A stretch of 64,000 nucleotides of DNA from a candidate division WOR-3 bacterium. Its GTDB lineage: Bacteria > Hydrothermota > Tepidihabitantia > Tepidihabitantales > Tepidihabitantaceae. The stretch is from assembly GCA_024653355.1 (NCBI GenBank), contig JANLFQ010000001.1, positions 828,576-892,575 on the forward strand. Reading direction: 5' to 3'. The position numbers were made by a program, and so were the translations under genes. How positions within the stretch are numbered: position 1 is the first letter of the stretch; the number at the start of each line of letters is the position of its first letter. The notes beneath the pieces are model-generated. The model saw only the letters and a list, made by a program, of their open reading frames with translations, was not told where the DNA came from and searched no databases. Positions 40,384-49,626 of this stretch are shown one piece after another.

Positions 40384-42162
40384 CTAACCTTCCTCCGGCA
40401 CAAACTGCAACCGATAAAGTCGCGAGTAAACCCCGCCCCGCGCCAGGAGTTCCTCATGCCTTCCCTCCTCAGCAATTTGTCCCCGGTGGACAACAACAAT
40501 TCGGTCCGCCATCTGCACAGTTACCAACCGGTGCGCAACAATAATCGCAGTCCGGCCCGCGAGCAGCTCCCGTAAACCTTCCTGAATCAACGCCTCAGTT
40601 TGCGGGTCAACCGACGATGTCGCCTCATCCAGAATCAAAAGTTCCGGGTTCCGCACCAGCGCCCGGGCAAAGGCTAAAAGTTGTCTTTCGCCCAGAGAAA
40701 AGTTTACCCCGCCTTCGGCAAGCACCGTATCATAACCATCCGGGAAACGTTTGATGACCGCATCGATCCCCACCCGGGCTGCTGCTCTTTTCACCTGCTC
40801 GGCTGGAATCGTGTCATCGAACATCCGCAAATTGTCCATAACCGTACCCGGAAAAACCACCACCTCCTGCGGCACAAACCCTATCGACCGGCGCAGTGCT
40901 TGTTGGTCAATCTCACTCAAATCAATTCCGTCAAAGGTTATCTTGCCCCTTTGCGGCGCATAAAACTTCAGGAGCAGATTTACAATTGAGGTTTTTCCCC
41001 CACCCGTTTCCCCAACCAGTGCCACCTTTTCCCCTTTGTGAATCTTCAGATTGACCCCTTTGAGGACAAACTCCTCATCGTAGGCAAAACTCACCTCATG
41101 AAAAACCAATCCCTCCTTTAAATGCCGAATATCTTTCACTTTTCCTTCCGGTTCCACTTCCTGGTCAAGAATCTCAATCGTGCGCTCGGCTGAAGCCAGC
41201 GCCCGCTGCAACATATTTATCTGGTCTGATATCGCCCGCACCGGAGCAAAAAGCCGGCTGATGTACGAAACAAAAAGCACCAGGGTGCCAATCGTCAATC
41301 CACCTTTGAGCGCCCAGACCCCGCCGACGCTCAACACCAGAACAATCCCCGCCACTTCACCGAAATCAACCAGAAACCACACCAGATACCAGAGCCACTG
41401 CGCGCGCAACTCCTGCTGGAACTTCAACCGGTTCAAATCGTCCATCTTTTGGGCAAAACGGGGCTCCTGACAGAAAACCTGAACTACCGGCAACCCCTTT
41501 AATGTCTCAAGGATTAAATTGTTGATGTCCGCCACGGTCCGGCGCACACCGATATAGATGGGCCGCACCTTCTTTTGAAACAACCAGAACGCAACGACAA
41601 AAGGGGGCAGCAACGCTGCAACCAGAAGAAACAAACGCCCGTCAATTACCGCCATCACTACACCCATCCCCACGACCATCAAAAGACTCTGCATCATCAT
41701 CACTGAAGTCCGGGTAAAAAGCATCTTCAACGCCTCGGTATCGCTCTCCACCCGGGAAATCAACTTGCCGCTCGGCATCTGGTCAAAAAACCGCATCGGT
41801 AATTTAAGGATGTGCGCAAAAAGCCGTTCCTTTAAATTAGCGGCGCCCCTTTCTCCTACATAGGCGAGCCACACCATCTGAAAATAAGTGGCAAATATTA
41901 TCGCCACCTGCGTTAAAAGATAACCAAGCGAAGTCAGCGCCAGACCCTTTAAATCACCCTGACTTAAATTGACATCAATCGCACGGCGGAAGAGAATTGG
42001 CCCAATCAGCCCCAGTCCACTGGCAACCAGCAGTAAAATCCCGGCGGCGACGATCCGACCCCGATAAGGAGAGAAAAAGGGCCAGAGCCGGCGCAGATAA
42101 TCTAATGCCCGACCTCGAGGTTTTGTCTCCTCTTCGGCCAGGTCAAAATCACCGAACCACAT
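40384..42162 (-). CDS. ABC exporter half-transporter (heterodimer partner 1)
   Basis: The 592-aa protein has an N-terminal membrane domain and an ATPase with Walker A GETGGGKTSIVNLLL, Q-loop GFVPQEVVVFPGTV, Walker B LLILDEATSSVD with the catalytic Glu, H-loop VAHRLVTVQ, but the signature reads FSLGERQLLAFARAL instead of LSGGQ. That signature faces the Asp-type Walker B of the partner, giving one canonical and one degenerate site. Upstream, TGGACA with TAATAA 16 bp further on is a plausible promoter that diverges from the next gene. Confidence 0.9.
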   Translation of the reverse strand: MWFGDFDLAEEETKPRGRALDYLRRLWPFFSPYRGRIVAAGILLLVASGLGLIGPILFRRAIDVNLSQGDLKGLALTSLGYLLTQVAIIFATYFQMVWLAYVGERGAANLKERLFAHILKLPMRFFDQMPSGKLISRVESDTEALKMLFTRTSVMMMQSLLMVVGMGVVMAVIDGRLFLLVAALLPPFVVAFWLFQKKVRPIYIGVRRTVADINNLILETLKGLPVVQVFCQEPRFAQKMDDLNRLKFQQELRAQWLWYLVWFLVDFGEVAGIVLVLSVGGVWALKGGLTIGTLVLFVSYISRLFAPVRAISDQINMLQRALASAERTIEILDQEVEPEGKVKDIRHLKEGLVFHEVSFAYDEEFVLKGVNLKIHKGEKVALVGETGGGKTSIVNLLLKFYAPQRGKITFDGIDLSEIDQQALRRSIGFVPQEVVVFPGTVMDNLRMFDDTIPAEQVKRAAARVGIDAVIKRFPDGYDTVLAEGGVNFSLGERQLLAFARALVRNPELLILDEATSSVDPQTEALIQEGLRELLAGRTAIIVAHRLVTVQMADRIVVVHRGQIAEEGRHEELLARGGVYSRLYRLQFVPEEG

Positions 42163-42209
42163 AAGAAGGCTATTATTACTGAAAAAAGTCTACCTGTCCA
42201 TATAACACT

Positions 42210-42238
42210 TTGACCATAACATCACTTTTCAATATCCT
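42210..42238 (+). promoter_or_regulatory. Promoter of the glycosyltransferase-like gene, predicted leaderless
   Basis: TTGACC (42210-42215), 17 bp, TATCCT (42233-42238), then GTTAGT and the ATG at 42245. No ribosome site. Confidence 0.75.
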
Positions 42239-42244
42239 GTTAGT

Positions 42245-43324
42245 ATGACTCAACTTGTTGCCGTAACCGCCGGCATCGGCCGCGGCCATCCCGAGTATCT
42301 CCGTTCGGTCCTCACCTATCTGCCTGATGTTCCCATTGTTAAAGCAACGGGCATGGGATGGCAAATTGCCCGGCGGTTCTACCGGCTGGGAAGTAGCGGC
42401 GGTATCTGTACCGTTCTTTACAACCGCTTGCGGGCAAAGAAAAAACCGGGCCGGCTCATCCTTTGGTCTCTTCAATCGCCGGAACTGAACCGGTTAAAGA
42501 TCACCCGTGGTATTGTCCTCACCGACCACCCGCTTGTTAGCCATCTGCTCGCGCCGTACTGTCCTGTTGCCTACCTCCACGGCGAAATCGCGGCACCGCG
42601 AGCTTGTGCCATCCCCGCTGCCCGCTTCATCTTTGTGCCGGTACAAAACACCGCCGCGAAACTCATTGCCTTTGGAGTTAACCCCGATGCTGTATGTGTC
42701 ACCGGACTGGTTATTGAACCCGAACTCCTTAAAGTTGCCGAAACCGGTTTTCAATCGCGCCTCCAGCGTATCGCCTCAAACGAACCTCTTAACATCGGCT
42801 TTTTCCTCTCCGGCGCCTCACCCCGACCCCACATCAAAGCAATCCTAACTGCCGCCCGCTCCATTCTCAACGCCCGATTTCGCCCCCTTATCTTCTGCGG
42901 CGTAGATTACAAAACCGCCCGGCTATTTAAGAAAAATATCAACTGCCCGGTGTTTGTTTTCCCCTCATATTCAGAAGAGACAACCGCCACCGCTCAACTT
43001 CTACCCCAAATTGACCTTTTCGTTGCCGCAACACACGAACGAACCAACTGGGCAGTCGGCTTGGGACTACCGATGTTTGCCCTTTTGCCTCACATCGGGC
43101 CATTTGCTCCGTTGAACTTCCAGTTTGCCCGTGACCAGGGCGTCTGTCTGCCCCTTGAAAACCCGGAAAAGTTCGGCTCTTATATTTTAACCTTACGGAC
43201 TCAGGGCAAACTCCTTCAGATGGCGCATGCCGGCTGGAATAAATACCCAATCGATGGCGCCCAAAAAATCGCCGAACTTGTTCACTCAGCGATGAACAAC
43301 CATCAACCGGAAACGAATCCGTAG
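42245..43324 (+). CDS. GT-B glycosyltransferase-like protein, family not recognised
   Basis: The 359-aa protein opens AVTAGIGRGHPEYLRSVL, similar to the GxGH loop of MurG/MGDG-synthase-like glycosyltransferases, and later shows LNIGFFLSGASPRPH, FVFPSYSEETTATAQLL and a C-terminal TNWAVGLGLPMFALLPHIGPF reminiscent of the sugar-nucleotide site. No close family comes to mind. It is probably cytoplasmic or peripheral to the membrane. It has its own leaderless promoter and no partner gene. Confidence 0.6.
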   Translation: MTQLVAVTAGIGRGHPEYLRSVLTYLPDVPIVKATGMGWQIARRFYRLGSSGGICTVLYNRLRAKKKPGRLILWSLQSPELNRLKITRGIVLTDHPLVSHLLAPYCPVAYLHGEIAAPRACAIPAARFIFVPVQNTAAKLIAFGVNPDAVCVTGLVIEPELLKVAETGFQSRLQRIASNEPLNIGFFLSGASPRPHIKAILTAARSILNARFRPLIFCGVDYKTARLFKKNINCPVFVFPSYSEETTATAQLLPQIDLFVAATHERTNWAVGLGLPMFALLPHIGPFAPLNFQFARDQGVCLPLENPEKFGSYILTLRTQGKLLQMAHAGWNKYPIDGAQKIAELVHSAMNNHQPETNP

Positions 43325-43354
43325 TCCCAGTTATTAAACTAATCGCCTCGCTAT

Positions 43355-44695
43355 TTAATTTGTGATAATTACCTTGCGCAATTCCTGCCTTTGTGCTTGA
43401 TGAACAAAATACACCCCGGGACTCAGATGGGCAACATCGTTCGCACCGGCTTTAAGGTCCATCACCTTTCTACCGGTACGGTCAAACAAACCACCCTGCA
43501 CCGAACCGGAGTTCCCTGCCGTCTGAAGTAAAATTACATTCCGGACAACTGTTGGAGATTGCGTGCCCGGTTTGGTGTTAGTTGTGGTTCGCTCTTCAGC
43601 CGCAATCGGATACCCGAAAAACCCCCACATCACCTTGTAAGGCGGGGCATCGCCCTGAGTCCAGACCAGAAGCGCACCCAAACAGTTGGGTGAAAAAACC
43701 GGCTCGGCAATAGAAAAGATATTGCGTATTGAACTTCTGCTCCAGCCGGTCATAAAATAGTAAAAATGGGTGAAAATGTCCTTTGTACCGGCGGAATCCT
43801 CCTCCCAGAAAAGATAAGACCATACCGTACCCATTGTTGTCAACACCGGCGCGGTTGAACTGCCCGGAGTCGGATAACCACCACCGTTACCTCCGTGAAA
43901 ATGGACTTCGGAGTTTGTCCCGACGCTCATCTCCCAGCCCGCAGAAAATGGTTCGCCGCCCGTACTGAAATCAACCGAAGGATTGTGCAGCGGGTCAGTG
44001 CTCTCCATTAGAACCTGCTCGGGCTGCCACATACCACCAACCTGCCGGCGCTGCATTATCCGGTAAACATTTGTCTGCGAGTCAAACATTTGCCACACGA
44101 CAGAGATGCCATCGTTAAACTCCTCAATCGCGGGCCGGTCACAAACCACGCCCGCATATCCCGATACACAGAATCGGTCGCCGATAACGCCGCTCTCAGT
44201 TGCCCGACGATACCAGATTTCTCCACCCTCTTCCCATACAATATGTGCCATACGTAAAGAATCGCCGTAAACATCGGGATGAGAACAGGCAACTGTACTC
44301 TGACTGACATTGACCGGCGCCATCCGGTACTCAAGGTTACGGTAAAAGATATTCCGCACACCTGATGCTGTATCCACCATCTCCCAGACCAGATGCCGGT
44401 GACCACTCCTTCCCCAGGTTATCCCGGGATTTTGTCCTGGATACAGCGCCTGGGGTCTTGACCAGGGGGAACTACCGTTGCCCGAAGTTGCTATGTAAAT
44501 ACTTTCTGTAGATTGAAAAACCAGGGTTACGGTATCGCGGTCAAAATTAATTAACTCGGAGCGGAAGGCGAGTTTATGGCTGTTGCTTGGTCCAGTGGCA
44601 TGAGCCACATCGGTTGAACAGATGCAACCGAACTCATACTGGGCAAACACCGGGGTGACGAGCACCCCTAACAGACAAACCCAAAACGCCTTCAC
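43355..44695 (-). CDS. Secreted propeller-type protein with C-terminal sorting-like tail
   Basis: The 446-aa product starts with a signal peptide (MKAFWVCLLGVLVTPVFAQ) and contains repeated BNR/sialidase-like units (ITWGRSGHRHLVWEMVD, RMAHIVWEEGGEIWYRRA, SYLFWEEDSAGTKDIF). The last ~75 residues (GGLFDRTGRKVMDL, SPGVYFVHQAQRQELRKVII) look like a type IX-type sorting domain. The GTG at 44695 lies 6 bp after AAAGGAG; a GTG two codons upstream falls closer to the site. The function is unknown; exported and surface-linked by inference. Confidence 0.82.
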   Translation of the reverse strand: MKAFWVCLLGVLVTPVFAQYEFGCICSTDVAHATGPSNSHKLAFRSELINFDRDTVTLVFQSTESIYIATSGNGSSPWSRPQALYPGQNPGITWGRSGHRHLVWEMVDTASGVRNIFYRNLEYRMAPVNVSQSTVACSHPDVYGDSLRMAHIVWEEGGEIWYRRATESGVIGDRFCVSGYAGVVCDRPAIEEFNDGISVVWQMFDSQTNVYRIMQRRQVGGMWQPEQVLMESTDPLHNPSVDFSTGGEPFSAGWEMSVGTNSEVHFHGGNGGGYPTPGSSTAPVLTTMGTVWSYLFWEEDSAGTKDIFTHFYYFMTGWSRSSIRNIFSIAEPVFSPNCLGALLVWTQGDAPPYKVMWGFFGYPIAAEERTTTNTKPGTQSPTVVRNVILLQTAGNSGSVQGGLFDRTGRKVMDLKAGANDVAHLSPGVYFVHQAQRQELRKVIITN

Positions 44696-44716
44696 AAACA
44701 CCTCCTTTGTTGTTGG

Positions 44717-44744
44717 ATTATAACCAACATCCCAAACAAGTCAA
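44717..44744 (-). promoter_or_regulatory. Promoter of the 446-aa secreted protein gene
   Basis: Minus strand TTGACT (44739-44744), 16 bp, TATAAT (44717-44722). The short leader holds AAAGGAGG. Confidence 0.75.
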
Positions 44745-44821
44745 CAGTCAAAATCCGTTTTTTCGGAGCGAACCGTTACCCTTACATATAAGGGGAAATC
44801 AATTCACCGATCGCGCCTCAT

Positions 44822-46483
44822 TTAATACCGAACCACCTTTCCAATCCACCGTTGTTTCCCGAGCATCGCGCACACCATGTATACCCCTGCCGAGCCTTTA
44901 TCTGGTAAAGCAAGCCGATACAAACCCGGGGCAAATTGACTCCGTGTCAGTTCACCAATCCACCTGCCATCCGCGGTATAAATCTGAATATCAACTGGCA
45001 TCGTTTGCCCGAGTTTTAACATCAGCCATCTTCCCACAATCTTCAGTTCCGCGGTCAAAGTCGGTACTGGCAAATCACCCTGTTTCAGCCCCACGCCGCT
45101 TGTATCGTAACAAACCGAGTCATACCTGACATCTACCGCGGTAAAGGGAATCGAATCTTCTTCTAAACGATAAAAGGAGTCGGCAACTTCCCACTGAATC
45201 CATGGCACCGTCATAAACTCTGGCTCTTGCGTCTCAACACAAATCGGTCTCATCCCATTCTGGTCAAAGGTTGAAAGTATAAAATTTTCCCTGTTGAGGA
45301 GATTCTGGTAACTGTTGGAGTATCCGGCAATCGCATAACCGCCCCAGTTTAGCCGAACCATTGGCAGCGGAACATCATCATTCAGACCCGGGTCATGGGA
45401 ACTGGGATGAGACCGTGCCCAGACGATGTTACCATTGAAACCCAGTTTCATAAGGAGAAAATTGGCGTTTGGGATACCCGGACCAACACTGGTCGTTGGC
45501 CCACATACAACACAACCACTATCAAATGTTGGCACCAATGAACGGTCGTCAACGACCTTTTCCGCACCGTTAATCCAGCCATAACTGAACGACCAGATAA
45601 AATTCCCTGCCGGACTGAACTTGGCGACAAACAGGTTTGCCGGGTCAACAGGCTGAACAACAAAGGCTTTGGTCCAGCCGGCAACAAGGATGTCGTCGCT
45701 GAAATCAACCGCCACCGAATGAGCCTCATCTATTGAATCACCCGGTACAATCCAGAGCCATTGGGGGTTGCCGGAACCATCGGTTTTCATCAGCAGGGCG
45801 TCAAACTGATTCGGTCGCGCTGCCTTGGCTCGACCACAGATGGCAAAACCATTGTCCCGGGTTTGAACAATTGAGTAACTTTCATCCTCTATATGGTCCG
45901 GAATCATCCAGTAAACCCGGAACCAGATTACTCTGCCCAGGGAGTCAAGACGCAATAGAAACATATTCGGGTATGGCGCCGGCCCAAAACTGTGCGTCAA
46001 ACCACAAAGAGCAAAACCACGGTCAGCGGTCTCAATAATTGAATAAGGGATATCCTCAGCCCCACCACCATATACCCGACCCCACAACATATTGCCATTG
46101 GAACTGAACTTAGCGATAAATATGTTGGCCTGCGGCGCACCAATTCCATAACTCCGCGTGAAACCGCAAAGTGCATAACAGTTACCGTGTGTTCTTACCA
46201 TTGAATAGGCCTCATCATCCTGTAGGCCAACCGAAATACGCGCCCATACTGGCGTACCATACTGGTCAGTTTTCAACAGCAGGACATTGGAAAAAGCAGG
46301 AGAACCCGGACCATAACTCTTTGTCCAGCCCGCAAGACAGAAACCATCAGGTTCAACCGCCTGAACCAGGGCTGTCGCCCTTTCATCCATACTATCGCCG
46401 TATATCCGAACCGGTAACGGCTGGGACATTACCAGACCGGCAAAGACCAGCCCGGTAACCAGAATCACCGAACCCTGCTTCAT
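44822..46483 (-). CDS. Secreted delta-60-like repeat protein with C-terminal sorting-like tail
   Basis: The 553-aa protein has a signal peptide (MKQGSVILVTGLVFAGLVMS) and about six repeats of ~55 residues with the pattern DEAYSMVRTHGNCYALCGFT, FIAKFSSNGNMLWGRVYGG, the delta-60/SBBP type of beta-propeller. The C-terminal ~75 residues (VDIQIYTADGRWIGELTR, APGLYRLALP, GVYMVCAML) resemble a sorting domain. GAGGAGG lies 4 bp before the ATG. The role is unknown. Confidence 0.82.
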   Translation of the reverse strand: MKQGSVILVTGLVFAGLVMSQPLPVRIYGDSMDERATALVQAVEPDGFCLAGWTKSYGPGSPAFSNVLLLKTDQYGTPVWARISVGLQDDEAYSMVRTHGNCYALCGFTRSYGIGAPQANIFIAKFSSNGNMLWGRVYGGGAEDIPYSIIETADRGFALCGLTHSFGPAPYPNMFLLRLDSLGRVIWFRVYWMIPDHIEDESYSIVQTRDNGFAICGRAKAARPNQFDALLMKTDGSGNPQWLWIVPGDSIDEAHSVAVDFSDDILVAGWTKAFVVQPVDPANLFVAKFSPAGNFIWSFSYGWINGAEKVVDDRSLVPTFDSGCVVCGPTTSVGPGIPNANFLLMKLGFNGNIVWARSHPSSHDPGLNDDVPLPMVRLNWGGYAIAGYSNSYQNLLNRENFILSTFDQNGMRPICVETQEPEFMTVPWIQWEVADSFYRLEEDSIPFTAVDVRYDSVCYDTSGVGLKQGDLPVPTLTAELKIVGRWLMLKLGQTMPVDIQIYTADGRWIGELTRSQFAPGLYRLALPDKGSAGVYMVCAMLGKQRWIGKVVRY

Positions 46484-47347
46484 AAGACCTCCTCTTCGGT
46501 TTAATTTGTAACACCCCTGTTTATGCTATAATGCCATCCTTCCCTTTTTCTGTAACCTCCTCATCACAATCAGTATAATACCAAAATACGAATTCGTCAA
46601 ACACCTAAGTTTCCTACTTCTCAACAAAATTAAGAACAAACCGACCAGGAAACGCCATGCCTGAACCCCATCATCACATAAGACAAAACGATTATGGCGT
46701 CCCGGGAGAAAAATAAAAAGCCGATTACCCATCAATCCAAGAGCACCATTACCGATGACCCAACTTTAAAACACACATCTTTGACTGCTGATTTACCTCA
46801 CGCTGACACCACTAGCCCGAATCTACTCATTCCCCATCTGTAATAAGTTAGGTAGAATTGATTATCAAAAGCAATCCCTGGCGCCTTTCATATTTATATA
46901 CGAAAAAAAGAGGATAAGTGACAAAATACCGTACCCTCCACTGTCCGGGGACAGTTCCCAGGATTACCTCCAGGAACCCCTAACTCATCACCCTTTTTAC
47001 CCCGCACCTTACCGTTCAGAAACCTATCACGCATACCACTTTCTTCTCTATCTTATTGATAATTTAGATGGTTATACCCCAACCCCTATCACTAACCCCA
47101 TCCTGACAGATATTCCCGGCTATTTTATCACCTGTTTTCAACGCCCTTTAACACCCTGTCTCCGGTTCTATCTGATAGGGTACCTTGAATCCAGCCGTTA
47201 ACGCAATGGTAAAACCTAATCTGTCCCGTAATTCGGGGACAATTTTATTCTATAAACTATCCACTACTTATGCGGTTTTTCTTTGTCAAACTATTAGAGC
47301 CGGAAAAAGAATTGAATTAACGATTTTTACCAGGTGCCCGAAGACGG
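46484..47347. other. Longest gene-free stretch (864 bp) with inverted repeats
   Basis: No credible coding frame, tRNA or terminator was found. It holds ACTGTCC-GG-GGACAGT (46940-46955) and TGTCCC...GGGACA (47222-47241), both built around CGGGGACA. On the minus strand near 47248-47285 TTGACA is followed by AAAAACCGCATAAGTAGTGG, resembling the region upstream of the small membrane protein at 10.15 kb. It may be a decayed element or a regulatory region. Confidence 0.45.
46940..46955. repeat. Short inverted repeat with GGGGACA motif
   Basis: ACTGTCC and GGACAGT are exact reverse complements separated by GG. The motif GGGGACA recurs at 47236-47241 in a second inverted repeat of the same gap. Confidence 0.4.
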
Positions 47348-48580
47348 TCAAAACTTATCGGCAATCAAATCGTAGGTAGAACTACCAACAATTTTGACCC
47401 TGATAAATTTTCCCGGACAAGCCGTTTTGTACTGCAAACGCACCACGCCATCAATCTCCGGCGCGTCCCATTCGGTTCTGCCTTCATCCGGGAAGTCTAC
47501 GAGCACCACCACATTCTTTCCCACCATCGATTTCAATCGGGCACGCGACAGCCGCGCCTGTACCTTCATAATCCGATGCAACCGCAACTGTGCGGTTTGT
47601 TTATCAATCTGCTCTGACATTGCAAACGCCCTGGTTCCGGGTTCAGAGGAAAAGGCATAGCCGGACAGTCGGTCAAACTGCGCCTCCTTAATAAAACGCA
47701 AAAGTTCCTCAAACTCCGCTTCAGTTTCCCCGGGAAAACCGGTGATGACGGTGGTTCGCACCCGCATCTCAGGAACCTTCCTTAACCGGTTGACCAGTTT
47801 TTCCACATCCTTTCTGGTGTAACCCCGATTCATCAGGCGCAATATCCGGTCTGATATGTGCTGAACTGGCAGGTCTATGTACCGGCAGAGTTTAGAATTT
47901 GAGCCGAACTGCTCAATCACATCCTCCTGAAGATGTGCCGGATGGGTGTACATCAGCCGAATCCAGCGCACCTTTTTGACCTGCTCCAGTCTGGTAAGTA
48001 AACGCGCCAGTGCTGGTGCACCGTAAATATCCTTACCGTACAGGGTGGTGTCCTGGGCGATAAGAATCAACTCCTTAACCCCGGCACTGGCAAGCGCCTC
48101 AGCCTCGGCAACAACCTGTTCAATCGGCCGGGAACGAAAACTACCCCGAATTCTCGGAATCAAACAGTAACTGCACCGATTGTCACACCCATCGGCAATC
48201 TTCAAATAGGCGTAATGGCTTGGCGTTGAAACCAACCGGGCTGTTGTGCCGGCAAAAATCCGGCTCATCTCTTTGAGATTTAACCAGCGGTCAACGCCGG
48301 GAAACCTTTTACTTAAGCCTTTCCCATACCTTTCTACCAGACAGCCGGCAACAAAGATTTTAACCCGGGGATTTTCTTCCTTCAAAATCATCAACCGCCT
48401 TATCGCCTCCTCACTTTCCTGTACCGCCGAAGAGAGAAATGCACAGGTGGTTAGAACAATAAGGTCTGCCTGCTGCGGATTTGTTGTTAGTTCGTAGCCC
48501 GCATCAACAAGCGCACCGAGGATATATTCGGAATCAACCCGGTTTTTCGGACAGCCCAGTGCCAGCACCGCTGCCCGCAC
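47348..48580 (-). CDS. rimO: Ribosomal protein S12 methylthiotransferase
   Basis: RimO is a radical SAM enzyme that adds a methylthio group to an aspartate of ribosomal protein S12. The 410-aa protein has the N-terminal MTTase domain (ALGCPKNRVDSE), the radical SAM cluster in CDNRCSYCLIPRIRGSFRSR and a C-terminal TRAM domain (VVLVDFPDEGRTEWDAPEIDG in part). GCPKN with VDSE separates RimO from MiaB. It starts 3 bp after the thioesterase gene's stop. Confidence 0.94.
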   Translation of the reverse strand: MRAAVLALGCPKNRVDSEYILGALVDAGYELTTNPQQADLIVLTTCAFLSSAVQESEEAIRRLMILKEENPRVKIFVAGCLVERYGKGLSKRFPGVDRWLNLKEMSRIFAGTTARLVSTPSHYAYLKIADGCDNRCSYCLIPRIRGSFRSRPIEQVVAEAEALASAGVKELILIAQDTTLYGKDIYGAPALARLLTRLEQVKKVRWIRLMYTHPAHLQEDVIEQFGSNSKLCRYIDLPVQHISDRILRLMNRGYTRKDVEKLVNRLRKVPEMRVRTTVITGFPGETEAEFEELLRFIKEAQFDRLSGYAFSSEPGTRAFAMSEQIDKQTAQLRLHRIMKVQARLSRARLKSMVGKNVVVLVDFPDEGRTEWDAPEIDGVVRLQYKTACPGKFIRVKIVGSSTYDLIADKF

Positions 48581-48583
48581 CGT

Positions 48584-48979
48584 TTACACCTTCCAGAGTT
48601 TGCCAGTTGCCTCTGCCAGCACGACACCTTCCTGGTCCGTAAGCCGGCTCCGGGCATACACAATTTTCCCCTCCTCACCGGTTATCCAGCCGGAACCGGA
48701 AATCTCTTTGCCAACCGGAACCGGTTTGCGAAAACGCACGGTCATCTCCGCGGTAACGGTGTTGTACCCCCGCGGTTTCACCGACCAGGCCATCAGCTCG
48801 TCAAGGAGTGTGGCAACAATTCCACCGTGAACAATGCCGTGCCAGCCCTCATAACGCTGGGGAATGACATAATTCTCAAAACGGACGCCCGTTTCATCCA
48901 CCTTGATCGGCAACTGCAGCCCATCAGGGTTCTGCCTGCCACAGGCAAAACAGGTGTCCCGATTCTCGAGCCGTGGCAT
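48584..48979 (-). CDS. PaaI-like hotdog thioesterase
   Basis: The 131-aa protein begins with CFACGRQNPDGLQL, a cysteine motif of this subgroup, and has the hotdog catalytic stretch GWHGIVHGGIVATLLDELM followed by TAEMTVRFRKPVPVG. Such enzymes cleave acyl-CoA thioesters. The ATG shares its A with the last base of the lolA stop (TAATG). The acyl group is unknown. Confidence 0.87.
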   Translation of the reverse strand: MPRLENRDTCFACGRQNPDGLQLPIKVDETGVRFENYVIPQRYEGWHGIVHGGIVATLLDELMAWSVKPRGYNTVTAEMTVRFRKPVPVGKEISGSGWITGEEGKIVYARSRLTDQEGVVLAEATGKLWKV

Positions 48980-49620
48980 TACTGGTACTCAACTGTGGTG
49001 CCCGGCGGCGGCACAAAACGGAAAAGTTTCTGCCCGAGCACCGGATTCCATCTTTGATTCTGCAAAACAAACCGGCATCTGTTGCCCCAGTCGTCGACAA
49101 ACGAAAAGGCATCAACCCGGGAGCCGCTTTTGTCCAGTTCCAGTTTCATATCCCGAAAAACCGCCCCCGCTTCATCTTGAATTAAAAGCAGTATTGTGCC
49201 ATCGGGCAACCTCTGTTCGGTAATTTTGCCTGTTGTATCAAGGAGCGGGGCAATAAACGCCAGCAAAGGAAACGGCTCCTGTCGCCTCTGCATCACCGCC
49301 CGTTTTTCCTCCGGAAGGTAAAACCAGACAATCGATTCATTGCCCACAATCACCTGACGCATCGGCTTGGTTACCTCCAGCCGAAATCGATTGGGCATCT
49401 GAAAGTAAAAACTGCCGGCAAAAAAGGTTGTTTCTCCTGTCATCTCCGCCACCAATCTCTCAGTAAAACTGCCACTGAGCGACTTTAGCCCGAGATACCG
49501 CTCCCTTAACTTTACCCAACCCCTAATTGCAGCGTTACCACCGGACTCTGTTTCAGGACCGGCAAAAACCGCTGCGGTAATTACAGAAAAAAACCAGATA
49601 AAAAGTTGCCCGGGTTTCAT
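48979..49620 (-). CDS. lolA: LolA-like outer-membrane lipoprotein carrier
   Basis: The 213-aa periplasmic protein has a signal peptide (MKPGQLFIWFFSVITAAVFAG) and the LolA pattern: LKSLSGSFTERLVAEM, GSFYFQMPNRFRLEV, VGNESIVWFYLPEEKRAV and a C-terminal VLGQKLFRFVPPPGT. It would carry lipoproteins released by the Lol ABC transporter encoded near 28 kb. It heads the lolA-thioesterase-rimO operon. Confidence 0.85.
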   Translation of the reverse strand: MKPGQLFIWFFSVITAAVFAGPETESGGNAAIRGWVKLRERYLGLKSLSGSFTERLVAEMTGETTFFAGSFYFQMPNRFRLEVTKPMRQVIVGNESIVWFYLPEEKRAVMQRRQEPFPLLAFIAPLLDTTGKITEQRLPDGTILLLIQDEAGAVFRDMKLELDKSGSRVDAFSFVDDWGNRCRFVLQNQRWNPVLGQKLFRFVPPPGTTVEYQ

Positions 49621-49626
49621 CGCTCA

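Noticed and set aside
46526-46735. Minus-strand open frame of 69 codons in the large gap
   Set aside because: No ribosome site and no recognisable domain; composition resembles the surrounding non-coding DNA.
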